12,952 nucleotides of DNA from assembly GCA_964551295.1 (NCBI GenBank), contig CAZKDJ010000120.1, forward strand, positions 1 to 12,952, written 5' to 3'. Below, piece after piece: positions 6,891-12,952 of the stretch. Position 1 is the first letter of the stretch. Each line of letters begins with the position of its first letter. The position numbers were made by a program, and so were the translations under genes. Below the pieces are notes generated by a model that was not told the DNA's origin, made no database searches, and saw nothing but the letters and a program-made list of their open reading frames with translations. This stretch comes from JAFGED01 sp964551295. Its GTDB lineage: Bacteria > Chloroflexota > Anaerolineae > B4-G1.

Positions 6891-8483
6891 TTGGAAGAAC
6901 CGGTAGGGACGGTGGCGAGGGAGGACGTAAAAGTTACACAGGCAGCCGGCATCCTCTCGCTGGGCAATTTCACCAGTCGCGTGCTCGGCTTGGTGCGCGA
7001 GATGGTCAAGGCCCCTCTTTTTGGCTCCGGCGGCGACGTGAGCGCTTTGGACGCGGCGCTCCGTATCCCCACGATGATTTACGATCTGTTGGTGGGGGGA
7101 GTCCTCAGCTCGGCATTTGTTCCCATCTTTCACGACTATGCGGCTCCCGAGCGCCGGGAGGAGCTGTGGCGCTTGCTCAGCATTCTGGTCAGTATCACCC
7201 TGCTCATCCTATCGGCCGTTGTCTTGGTGGGGGAGCTCCTGGCGCCCCAGTTGATCGAGCTGCAGGCTGGTGGCCTTTCGCCCGAATATGTATCGCTGGC
7301 GGTCAAGCTCCTGCGCTTGACCCTGCCTGCCGTTATTTTCACCAGCCTGGCCAGCCTGATCTCGGGTGCGCTTTATGCGCTTAGGCGGTTCACCTTTCCG
7401 GCTTTTATCGGCGCTGCGGCGAATGGTGCCATCATCTTGACGGCGCTGCTTTTGGAACGCCGCCTGGGCCTCAGTAGCATGGCCGTCGGCACGCTGGTTG
7501 GGGCCGTGCTTCAGGTGACCATCCAGTTACCGGGGATGCGCGATGCGCGACTCGGCATCGTGCGCGGACTGCGCCACCCGGCCTTGCGAGGCGTTGGTCG
7601 TCTCTATCTTCCCGTACTCACCAGCCTGGTGGTGGACAAGGCAGCGGAGATGCTCAGCTACCGCCTGGCCTCTGGTATCAGCGACCCGGCCATCGCCCGC
7701 ATGGGATATGCAGCCCAGATCATCCAATTTCCCCTTGGCCTGGTCTCGGCGGCGGTCTCTGTCGCGATCTTGCCCACGCTTTCCCAGCAGGCTGGCTGTG
7801 AGGATATCGGCCCCTTCCGGGCTACGTTGGCCAAGGGATTGCGGTTGGTTCTCGTGCTCGTCATCCCGGCGACGATTGGCTTGTACGTGCTGGCGCGCCC
7901 TACGATCGCCCTCATCTTTGAGCGTGGGAAATTCGCTCCGGTGGATACATGGGCGACCTCGCAGGTGCTGCGCTACTCGCTTTTGGGGTTGCTTGCCGCT
8001 GCCGTGGATCAGCCGCTCATTTTCGCCTTTTACGCCCGCAAGGATACGTTGACGCCTGCCCTCGTAGGCGTGGGGACGACCATTTTGTACGTCATGGTCG
8101 CCGCCGGCGCGGCCGGGTTTGGGGTGCTGACCCTGCCACTGTTGGTTTTCATCAATGCGCTGAAGCTGACCGCGCATGCGCTGACGATGTTGGTGCTGAC
8201 CAGGTTGCGTTTGGGTGGCTTAGGAGGGCATGGCCTGTGGGCTCTCGCCCTGAAAGCTACCCTGGCCTCGCTGGCGATGGCGTTGGCGGCCTGGGGCGTG
8301 ATGCGCGCGCTGGAGCGATTGGCGCTGGATGGATGGCTGGGAAATCTGCTCATCGTGAGTGGGGCAGGGGGCGCCGGCGTGGCGATTTACGGGCTTTTAG
8401 TTTGGCTGTTCAAATTTGAGGAGATTCGCTTGCTGCGCGCTGCCGTGCACGAGGTACTGCGGCGTTTGACGGGGCGTGAGTAG
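6891..8483 (+). CDS. murJ: Lipid II flippase MurJ (MviN family)
   Basis: MurJ carries the lipid-linked peptidoglycan precursor lipid II across the cytoplasmic membrane. The protein has 530 residues and is hydrophobic throughout, consistent with about 14 membrane segments. Family features include GNFTSRVLGLVREM near the start (25-38, with Arg30 and Arg36), ALRIP followed by LLVGGVLSSAFVPIF (66-80), and QIIQFPLGLVSAAVSVAILP in the middle. The usual Arg-Arg and acidic residue before GALSSAFVP are replaced by YDLLVGG, a variation also possible among distant members. The TTG at 6891 was chosen because GGGAGG (6879-6884) lies 6 bases before it; the GTG at 6912 has a poorer site. It is transcribed away from rpsO and is followed directly by a hairpin. 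Related MOP-family exporters such as Wzx are alternatives, but the N-terminal motif favours MurJ. Confidence 0.92.
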   Translation: MEEPVGTVAREDVKVTQAAGILSLGNFTSRVLGLVREMVKAPLFGSGGDVSALDAALRIPTMIYDLLVGGVLSSAFVPIFHDYAAPERREELWRLLSILVSITLLILSAVVLVGELLAPQLIELQAGGLSPEYVSLAVKLLRLTLPAVIFTSLASLISGALYALRRFTFPAFIGAAANGAIILTALLLERRLGLSSMAVGTLVGAVLQVTIQLPGMRDARLGIVRGLRHPALRGVGRLYLPVLTSLVVDKAAEMLSYRLASGISDPAIARMGYAAQIIQFPLGLVSAAVSVAILPTLSQQAGCEDIGPFRATLAKGLRLVLVLVIPATIGLYVLARPTIALIFERGKFAPVDTWATSQVLRYSLLGLLAAAVDQPLIFAFYARKDTLTPALVGVGTTILYVMVAAGAAGFGVLTLPLLVFINALKLTAHALTMLVLTRLRLGGLGGHGLWALALKATLASLAMALAAWGVMRALERLALDGWLGNLLIVSGAGGAGVAIYGLLVWLFKFEEIRLLRAAVHEVLRRLTGRE

Positions 8484-8514
8484 GGATAACTTCTGGCGGA
8501 GCCAAAAGTCATCC
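8484..8514 (+). terminator. Hairpin directly after murJ
   Basis: Starting at the base after the murJ stop codon, GGATAACTTCTGGC (8484-8497) pairs with GCCAAAAGTCATCC (8501-8514), with two mismatches and the loop GGA. There is no T tract after it; instead the -35 of the next promoter begins at the next base. It may end murJ transcription or protect the mRNA 3' end. Confidence 0.45.
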
Positions 8515-8543
8515 TTGACGGCGGTTTGTCGGTAGATTATAAT
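8515..8543 (+). promoter_or_regulatory. Strong sigma70-type promoter for the SAM methyltransferase operon
   Basis: TTGACG (5 of 6, 8515-8520), a spacer of exactly 17 bases and a perfect TATAAT (8538-8543) make this the closest match to consensus in the window. Transcription would start near 8550, about 20 bases before the TTG start at 8573. It probably also drives the RM, HAD and sortase genes, as no terminator is visible between them. Confidence 0.8.
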
Positions 8544-8572
8544 CTCTTGTAAGCGGGTATTGAGAGGCGCAA

Positions 8573-9349
8573 TTGAGGAGTGATCGGAGCCAACAACCGG
8601 TTCGCCCAGAGCGATACAACGAGGCGTATTTCCTGAATTCGTGTGAGGGGTACGAGGAGTTTATCGCCAGCGAGGGTGCGCACCTTTCGCGCCGGCTGGG
8701 TCAATCTTTTGAGATGGCCGAGGTCGAGCCTGGCATGCGAGTGCTCGACGTCGGTTGCGGCCGGGGAGAGATCCTGCGCCACTGCGCGGATGTGGGTGTA
8801 AAAGCCTACGGGATCGATTATGCGCCGGTTGCGGTGCAGATGGCCCGGGAGGCTGGGACCGTCTATCAGGCCGATGCCAAGCGGTTGCCCTTTCCGGCCC
8901 TTTTCTTCGACCGTGTGCTGATGTTCGATTTGGTTGAGCATCTCCACCCGTGGGAACTGGATCAGGCGCTGGCCGAGGCGCGGCGCGTGCTGCGGCCTGG
9001 GGGCCGCCTCATCGTTCACACGGCGCCCAATGAGTGGTACGATCATTGGGCGTACCCGGTGGTGCGTTTGGTACGCAGGCGGATGGGGCAGGGAAGGCGC
9101 TATCCCAAAGATCCGCGCGCGGTTATCCCGGCCAACCTCGACGTGCACGTCAACGAGCAGAGCGTGTTGAGCCTGTGGCGCGTGTTGAGGCGAGCGGGAT
9201 TCCGTGCTCAGGTATGGCTCGATACGCCGCCGCAGAATCGGGACGAGGGACCTGTGTTGGCGGCAGCGCGTCACGTTCTCTTCAGTTGGCCACCTTTCCA
9301 CTGGTTCTTTGAGCGGGAGGTATTTGCGGTGGCGAGGGTGGAAGGCTGA
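8573..9349 (+). CDS. Class I SAM-dependent methyltransferase, substrate unknown
   Basis: The product has 258 residues and the Rossmann-type methyltransferase fold. SAM-binding motif I is VLDVGCGRGE (57-66), the acidic end of strand 2 is GIDYAP (80-85), motif II-like residues are QADAKRLPF (99-107), and the central strand is FDLVEHLHP (118-126), followed by RRVLRPGGRLIV (137-148). This layout is typical of small-molecule, lipid or quinone methyltransferases and is unlike the DNA methyltransferase that follows. The last third (HWAYPVVRLVRRR and PANLDVHVNEQSV) is aromatic and basic and could contact a membrane or a large substrate. The TTG start is placed 5 bases after GAGAGG, and no better start exists in frame. 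It has its own strong promoter and is the first gene of the downstream run. The substrate cannot be predicted from sequence. Confidence 0.85.
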   Translation: MRSDRSQQPVRPERYNEAYFLNSCEGYEEFIASEGAHLSRRLGQSFEMAEVEPGMRVLDVGCGRGEILRHCADVGVKAYGIDYAPVAVQMAREAGTVYQADAKRLPFPALFFDRVLMFDLVEHLHPWELDQALAEARRVLRPGGRLIVHTAPNEWYDHWAYPVVRLVRRRMGQGRRYPKDPRAVIPANLDVHVNEQSVLSLWRVLRRAGFRAQVWLDTPPQNRDEGPVLAAARHVLFSWPPFHWFFEREVFAVARVEG

Positions 9350-9378
9350 TACAAGCTTAAACATCTTGGAGGAGTAAG

Positions 9379-10233
9379 ATGGATTTTGTAGACAAGATCA
9401 TTAATGGTGATTGTGAAAAAGTCCTAGGCGCCTTTCCAGACGACTCTGTTGATCTGATTTTTACTTCGCCGCCATATGCCGATCGGAGAAAAAGGACCTA
9501 TGGTGGTGTCAAACCCGATGAATATGTTAGCTGGTTTTTGCCAAAAGCCGGGCAATTCATGCGTGTCCTGAAACCCACCGGTACTTTTGTTCTGAACATA
9601 AAGGAACGCGTTGTTGATGGCGAACGTCACACCTACGTGATCGAGTTAATACTGAAGTTGAGAGAGCAGGGTTGGTTGTGGACTGAGGAATTCGCCTGGC
9701 ACAAGAAGAACTGCTACCCAGGAAAATGGCCCAATCGGTTTCGTGATTCTTGGGAAAGGCTTCTACAATTCAACAAGCGGCGCAAATTCAACATGTACCA
9801 AGAGGCTGTCATGATACCCATTGGAGACTGGGCACAAGCTCGTCTTGCGAATCTGAGCGAAACAGACAAAACCAGAGATGAATCAAAAGTTGAAAGTGGG
9901 TTTGGGAAAAATGTCTCTAGGTGGGTTGGGCGTGATGAGGTATACCCGACAAACGTCATCCACATGGCCACAGAGTGTTCAAACCGAAAGCACAGTGCCG
10001 TTTTTCCTGTGTCCCTACCTATCTGGTTCATAAAGCTGTTCACGAAACCAGGTGATATAGTCCTTGACCCCTTCGTTGGCTCCGGAACGACCGCCGTAGC
10101 AGCGAAAAAGCTTGGACGCAGGTATGTGGGAATTGAGATTAACGAAGAGTACTGCCATATTGCACGGGAGAGGCTCGTAGAGAGACAACCGTTGTTATTG
10201 GAGAACCCTGAAATCTATGAAACAACGAGGTGA
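9379..10233 (+). CDS. Type II DNA methyltransferase, beta class (probably N4-cytosine)
   Basis: The product has 284 residues, with ATG at 9379 after GGAGGAG (9368-9374). The catalytic motif IV is TSPPY (29-33) and comes before the SAM-binding motif I, DPFVGSGTT (230-238), which is the order of beta-class amino-methyltransferases. GIEINEEYC (251-259) is the acidic motif II, and HSAVFPVSLP (205-214) fits motif X. SPPY is usual in enzymes that make N4-methylcytosine, while DPPY or NPPY is usual for N6-methyladenine, so cytosine is favoured but not certain. The variable region between the motifs (about 100-200) should hold the target recognition part. The gene is more A/T-rich than its neighbours and is translationally coupled to the endonuclease that follows, whose host DNA it should protect. 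The recognition sequence cannot be read from this. Confidence 0.9.
   Translation: MDFVDKIINGDCEKVLGAFPDDSVDLIFTSPPYADRRKRTYGGVKPDEYVSWFLPKAGQFMRVLKPTGTFVLNIKERVVDGERHTYVIELILKLREQGWLWTEEFAWHKKNCYPGKWPNRFRDSWERLLQFNKRRKFNMYQEAVMIPIGDWAQARLANLSETDKTRDESKVESGFGKNVSRWVGRDEVYPTNVIHMATECSNRKHSAVFPVSLPIWFIKLFTKPGDIVLDPFVGSGTTAVAAKKLGRRYVGIEINEEYCHIARERLVERQPLLLENPEIYETTR
10227..10233 (+). promoter_or_regulatory. Ribosome binding site overlapping the methyltransferase stop
   Basis: GAGGTGA at 10227-10233 is an excellent match to the 16S anti-SD and includes the TGA stop of the methyltransferase. It lies 5 bases before ATG 10239, which fixes that codon as the endonuclease start rather than the GTG at 10230. 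The overlap implies coupled translation, so the endonuclease is made after the methyltransferase. Confidence 0.7.
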
Positions 10234-10238
10234 GTACA

Positions 10239-10991
10239 ATGAACCAGCTGGAACTTGATATAGTCAGAGCCTACGTCAATGAGACCGTCGTGGATTTTCA
10301 TCAGAAGAGGTTCAAGTCATTGGAACAGTTGAAGCTCAAGAAGTTGCTCAGAAAGAACCCGTATCTGTTCAAAGCCAAAAATGTCACTACCGCTGGAGAG
10401 CTGATAAATGGTTTGCTTGACGCCTTTCTCTCATCATCTGAGGAGAAGCTATTTGGTGACTTTTTGGAAGACTTGGCCATCTTTATTGCGGGTCAGACGT
10501 GCGATGGACATAAGTCAACGGCACCGGGTGTGGATTTGGAGTTTGAGAACAAAGGCATCTACTATGTTGTCTCGGTAAAATCGGGGCCGAACTGGGGAAA
10601 CAGTTCCCAACAAAGCAAACTTGCTGACGACTTGCAGAAAGCTGTTACCAGAGTGAGACAATCACGACATGGTGCAAACGTCCAGTCAGTCTTAGGCATC
10701 TGCTACGGCAAGACAAGAACGCGCTACCTGCGAGGCTACCTGAAAGTGGTAGGTCAGAACTTTTGGTATTTGGTCAGTGAAAACGAGAACCTGTACACGG
10801 ACATTGTTGAACCAATTGGATATAAGGCTAGGGAGCATAACGAAGCATTCCATAAAGATAGAAGCCGAGTAGTCAACAGGTTTACAAAAGAATTCATCGA
10901 CATTTTTTGTGATGGTACAGGCGCAATAGATTGGGTGAAACTTGTCGAGTTTAGCAGCGGCAATTACGACCTGGACAAGTTCTTAGCATGA
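10239..10991 (+). CDS. Type II restriction endonuclease, PmeII-like, PD-(D/E)XK fold
   Basis: The product has 250 residues from ATG 10239. It resembles what I recall as the PmeII family of type II restriction endonucleases: NPYLFKAKNVTTAGELI (40-56), SSSEEKLFGDFLEDLAIFIA (65-84), APGVDLEF (95-102) and VVSVKSGPNWGNSSQ (110-124). The last two blocks fit a PD-(D/E)XK nuclease core in which Asp99 and Lys114 bind and activate the metal, with Ser112 where Asp or Glu is more common; Glu78 may be a further metal ligand. The C-terminal half contains YLKVVGQNFWYLVSENENLY (167-186) and IDWVKLVEF (230-238). It should cut DNA that lacks the partner methylation. Position directly after the methyltransferase supports the role more strongly than the motif alone. 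The family name is from memory and the target sequence is unknown. Confidence 0.78.
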   Translation: MNQLELDIVRAYVNETVVDFHQKRFKSLEQLKLKKLLRKNPYLFKAKNVTTAGELINGLLDAFLSSSEEKLFGDFLEDLAIFIAGQTCDGHKSTAPGVDLEFENKGIYYVVSVKSGPNWGNSSQQSKLADDLQKAVTRVRQSRHGANVQSVLGICYGKTRTRYLRGYLKVVGQNFWYLVSENENLYTDIVEPIGYKAREHNEAFHKDRSRVVNRFTKEFIDIFCDGTGAIDWVKLVEFSSGNYDLDKFLA

Positions 10992-11686
10992 TTCCTAGGG
11001 AAGAAGGTAGAGCTAAACAAGGAGCGATACAGCGTTTTCACGCGATCATTTTTGACTTTGACTATACCCTGGCCGATTCATCAAGAGGGGGCATTGAGTG
11101 CATCGATTCCGCCCTCGCTGAACTGGGTTTGCCGGCTGCCTCGGCGGAGGCGGCCAAGCAGACGATTGGCCTGTCGCTTGCAGAGGGATTCCGGGCGTTA
11201 GTTGGCCCGCAGCCCGCCGCTCGGGCCGACGAGTTTGCGCGCTTGTTCATCGAGCGAGCAGACGGGGTGATGGCTGATCTGACCGTTCTCTTCGAGTCGG
11301 TCCCGGCAACCATCGCGGCGTTAAAGGCTCAGGGTTTTTCCTTGGGCATCGTCTCGACCAAGTTCCGGTACAGGATAGAGGCCATTCTGGAGCGCGAAGG
11401 CTTGCAAGACGCTTTCGGCGCGATCGTCGGTGGAGAGGATGTGGCGGAGCACAAGCCCGATCCCACCGGTCTTCTCACCGCGATCGAGAGACTGGGCGGT
11501 GCGCCCGAAAGCACGCTCTACGTGGGTGACAGCGTGACTGACGCAGAGACGGCGAGGCGAGCGGGTGTTCCCTTTGTGGCTGTTCTTTCGGGGGTGACGC
11601 CGAGGGAGGCTTTTCTGGATTATCCTGTCTGTGGGATTCTGGAGAGTCTGTCTGAGTTGGCAGATATAAAAGATTTCCAGGCGTGA
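10988..11686 (+). CDS. HAD-family phosphatase, phosphoglycolate phosphatase-like
   Basis: The product has 232 residues and all four haloacid dehalogenase motifs: FDFDYTLAD (22-30) with nucleophile Asp23 and acid Asp25, Ser/Thr in IVSTK (121-125), Lys156 in EHKPDP, and YVGDSVTD (178-185). The helical cap between motifs I and II is that of the Gph/PpaX group, which hydrolyses phosphoglycolate or pyrophosphate; the true substrate is not clear, and such enzymes are often broad. The ATG at 10988 overlaps the endonuclease stop by four bases (ATGA) and has no SD, so it depends on coupling. Normal family members start close to the FDFD motif, so the first 17 residues look like an added or altered leader. 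From about 11040 the base composition returns to that of the chromosome. A sortase gene follows after 9 bases. Confidence 0.88.
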   Translation: MIPREEGRAKQGAIQRFHAIIFDFDYTLADSSRGGIECIDSALAELGLPAASAEAAKQTIGLSLAEGFRALVGPQPAARADEFARLFIERADGVMADLTVLFESVPATIAALKAQGFSLGIVSTKFRYRIEAILEREGLQDAFGAIVGGEDVAEHKPDPTGLLTAIERLGGAPESTLYVGDSVTDAETARRAGVPFVAVLSGVTPREAFLDYPVCGILESLSELADIKDFQA

Positions 11687-11695
11687 TTTAAGAGC

Positions 11696-12667
11696 ATGAA
11701 GGACCGACGTATCGTTGAAGAGCTGACCATAGAGGAGCTGGGGGAGGTTCTGCGCATCCGCAGACGCGAGGCGCGATTGGAGCGGCTGCGCCAGATGGGG
11801 AAGGACGCCGACGTGGGCACCTTTGATCCATTGGCCCCTAAGCCGGCCGTCGAGCCTCAACCCGCACCCTTGCCGACCGACCACCGGCGTTTCCAGGACA
11901 CGGGAGCGACGGCGCAATACCGGGTGCACGTGCCCGATGAATCACCCGGGAAGGAAAAACCCCGGTGGCGGCTGCCCCGAATCCGTTGGGACTGGCTGCG
12001 CGACAAGAGCTTGCTGGTGATCGAGTTGGGGGTGCTGGTCGCTTTGATCCTCGTTTTCTTGAGCATATGGATGCAGATGCGCGAGATCAACGAGGAGGCC
12101 AGGGAAGTGCAGCAGGAGCAGCTTCCCACGCTCACGCCGACGCCGCTCATCCGGGTGGCGCTGTTGCCTGGGGGCCACACGCCACCCGACGCGTTGGGCA
12201 GGAGTGCGCCCGAGGAGGTCCCCGCTCATTTGCGTGATCTGGTCAGCGCGATTACGCCGCAGCCAGCCCCCACGCGCGGCCCGGAGCATGCGATCCGCAT
12301 CCGGATTTCTTCTATTGACGTGGAGGCGCCCGTCGTCGAGGGAGATGACTGGGAAGCCCTCAAGCAGGGGGCGGGCCATCACATTGGGAGCGCCAATCCG
12401 GGTGAGAGTGGCAATTGCATCATCTCCGCTCACAACGATATCTTTGGCGAGATTTTTCGCTATCTGCCAGACGTCGATCTGAGCGACGAGGTGTTCGTCT
12501 ACACGGCCAGCCAGGTCCACAAGTACGTCATCACCCAGAAGCGCTTCGTCGAGCCGGACGACGTGAGTGTGATGTATCCTACTTCCAGCCCAGTCTTGAC
12601 GCTGATCTCTTGTTATCCGTACGGCATCGATTCGCATCGTATTGTCGTTATTGCCGAGTTGAGGTAG
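11696..12667 (+). CDS. Sortase with long cytoplasmic N-terminus
   Basis: Sortases cut a C-terminal sorting motif in exported proteins and join them to the cell wall or to each other. The product has 323 residues. The first 103 are cytoplasmic: a charged, probably coiled-coil helix (about 6-35) and a proline-rich stretch. A membrane segment follows (about 104-126), then a Pro/Thr-rich linker. The sortase domain (about 198-323) has the catalytic residues His246 in ISAHND, Cys306 in LTLISCYP and Arg315 in SHRIVV. Order and spacing fit class D/E-like housekeeping or special sortases of Gram-positive bacteria. No substrate with an LPxTG-like signal is encoded in the window. The start at ATG 11696 has a weak SD (AAGAG), 9 bases after the HAD stop. 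It is probably co-transcribed with the HAD gene and with the small membrane protein that follows. Confidence 0.9.
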   Translation: MKDRRIVEELTIEELGEVLRIRRREARLERLRQMGKDADVGTFDPLAPKPAVEPQPAPLPTDHRRFQDTGATAQYRVHVPDESPGKEKPRWRLPRIRWDWLRDKSLLVIELGVLVALILVFLSIWMQMREINEEAREVQQEQLPTLTPTPLIRVALLPGGHTPPDALGRSAPEEVPAHLRDLVSAITPQPAPTRGPEHAIRIRISSIDVEAPVVEGDDWEALKQGAGHHIGSANPGESGNCIISAHNDIFGEIFRYLPDVDLSDEVFVYTASQVHKYVITQKRFVEPDDVSVMYPTSSPVLTLISCYPYGIDSHRIVVIAELR

Positions 12668-12686
12668 AAAACAGGGAGGTTTTGAG

Positions 12687-12911
12687 ATGGCAAAAAAGTC
12701 GCGCCGCAAGAAGAGGGAGATACGTCTTTCGCCAACTCAGCTCATGCGGCCGGGTGTTACTGAGGTGGCTGATGGCTCCCTCACTCTTGAGGCGGCGGTG
12801 CCCGACTTGCGGGAAACTTACGGTCATGTCACAACCGACCTCAAGCGTATGGGCATCGTCGCTGCAGTGGCTCTGGTTGTGGTTATTATCCTGGTGATCG
12901 TGTTGGTGTGA
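12687..12911 (+). CDS. Small membrane protein, function unknown
   Basis: The product has 74 residues, with ATG 7 bases after GGGAGG (12674-12679), a strong site that supports real translation. The N-terminus is very basic (MAKKSRRKKREIRL), a polar middle part follows (PGVTEVADGSLTLEAAVPDL), and the last 19 or so residues form one hydrophobic segment with nothing after it. This is a tail-anchored or C-in/N-out small protein; the basic start favours the N-terminus in the cytoplasm. I recognise no family. It follows the sortase by 19 bases and is probably in the same transcript, so a role linked to the sortase or the cell surface is possible but only an inference. Confidence 0.65.
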   Translation: MAKKSRRKKREIRLSPTQLMRPGVTEVADGSLTLEAAVPDLRETYGHVTTDLKRMGIVAAVALVVVIILVIVLV

Positions 12912-12952
12912 TCGTCAGGCTGCGAGGCTGGACCGGGTTACTTTGCCCTAGT
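12912..12952. other. Window end, no feature seen
   Basis: The last 41 bases show no start codon with an SD, no hairpin and no RNA gene that I can support. The region continues beyond the window. Confidence 0.5.

Noticed and set aside
6877..6906. Nine-codon frame ATG GGA GGC and on, overlapping the murJ start behind a purine-rich stretch
   Set aside because: The G-rich stretch serves the murJ TTG equally well, and a peptide this short has no independent support. It could matter only if conserved.
9348..11031. GATACA on both sides of the RM cassette (9348-9353 and 11026-11031) as a target-site duplication
   Set aside because: Six bases shared in two stretches of about 60 bases can easily be chance; no longer repeat, inverted ends or integrase is present.

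Overview
The window looks like a chromosomal segment of a Gram-positive-type (monoderm) bacterium with fairly high G+C. I would place it in the Chloroflexota (Anaerolineae-like), but this is a judgement from gene style and not a database result. It rests on DUF5666 repeat proteins, a sortase with a Pro/Thr-rich linker, the rpsO-pnp-signal peptidase order, and frequent TTG/GTG starts behind good Shine-Dalgarno (SD) sequences.

Layout. (a) 1-1254, minus strand: the N-terminal part of a GT4-type glycosyltransferase, cut by the window edge, behind a Qnr-like pentapeptide-repeat protein with a recognisable promoter. (b) 1255-2024: no intact gene. It holds that promoter, a small dyad, a frameshifted remnant of a secreted beta-helix-like protein, and the upstream region of the next gene. 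(c) 2025-3350, plus: an exported protein made of five DUF5666-like repeats. It converges on the next operon across a 34-bp perfect palindrome that probably terminates from both sides. (d) 3403-6723, minus: rpsO (S15), pnp (PNPase) and lepB (signal peptidase I). The rpsO and pnp leaders carry several inverted and direct repeats, including a stem that would hide the pnp SD sequence. (e) 6891-8483, plus: murJ, the lipid II flippase, transcribed divergently from rpsO. (f) 8573-12911, plus: a closely spaced run made of a SAM methyltransferase behind a near-consensus promoter, a two-gene type II restriction-modification (RM) pair, a HAD phosphatase, a sortase and a small membrane protein.

How the genes relate. 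Most of the window is core housekeeping: translation and RNA turnover (rpsO, pnp), protein export and surface attachment (lepB, sortase) and wall synthesis (murJ). The clear accessory element is the RM pair at 9379-10991. It is visibly more A/T-rich than its surroundings and joined head to tail to the HAD gene by an ATGA overlap, which suggests a cassette that arrived in an existing operon. I found no CRISPR array, tRNA, rRNA, transposase or integrase. The candidates for novelty are the restriction endonuclease, the pnp leader architecture and the sortase with its small membrane neighbour. I see no clear evidence of a wholly new multi-gene system.
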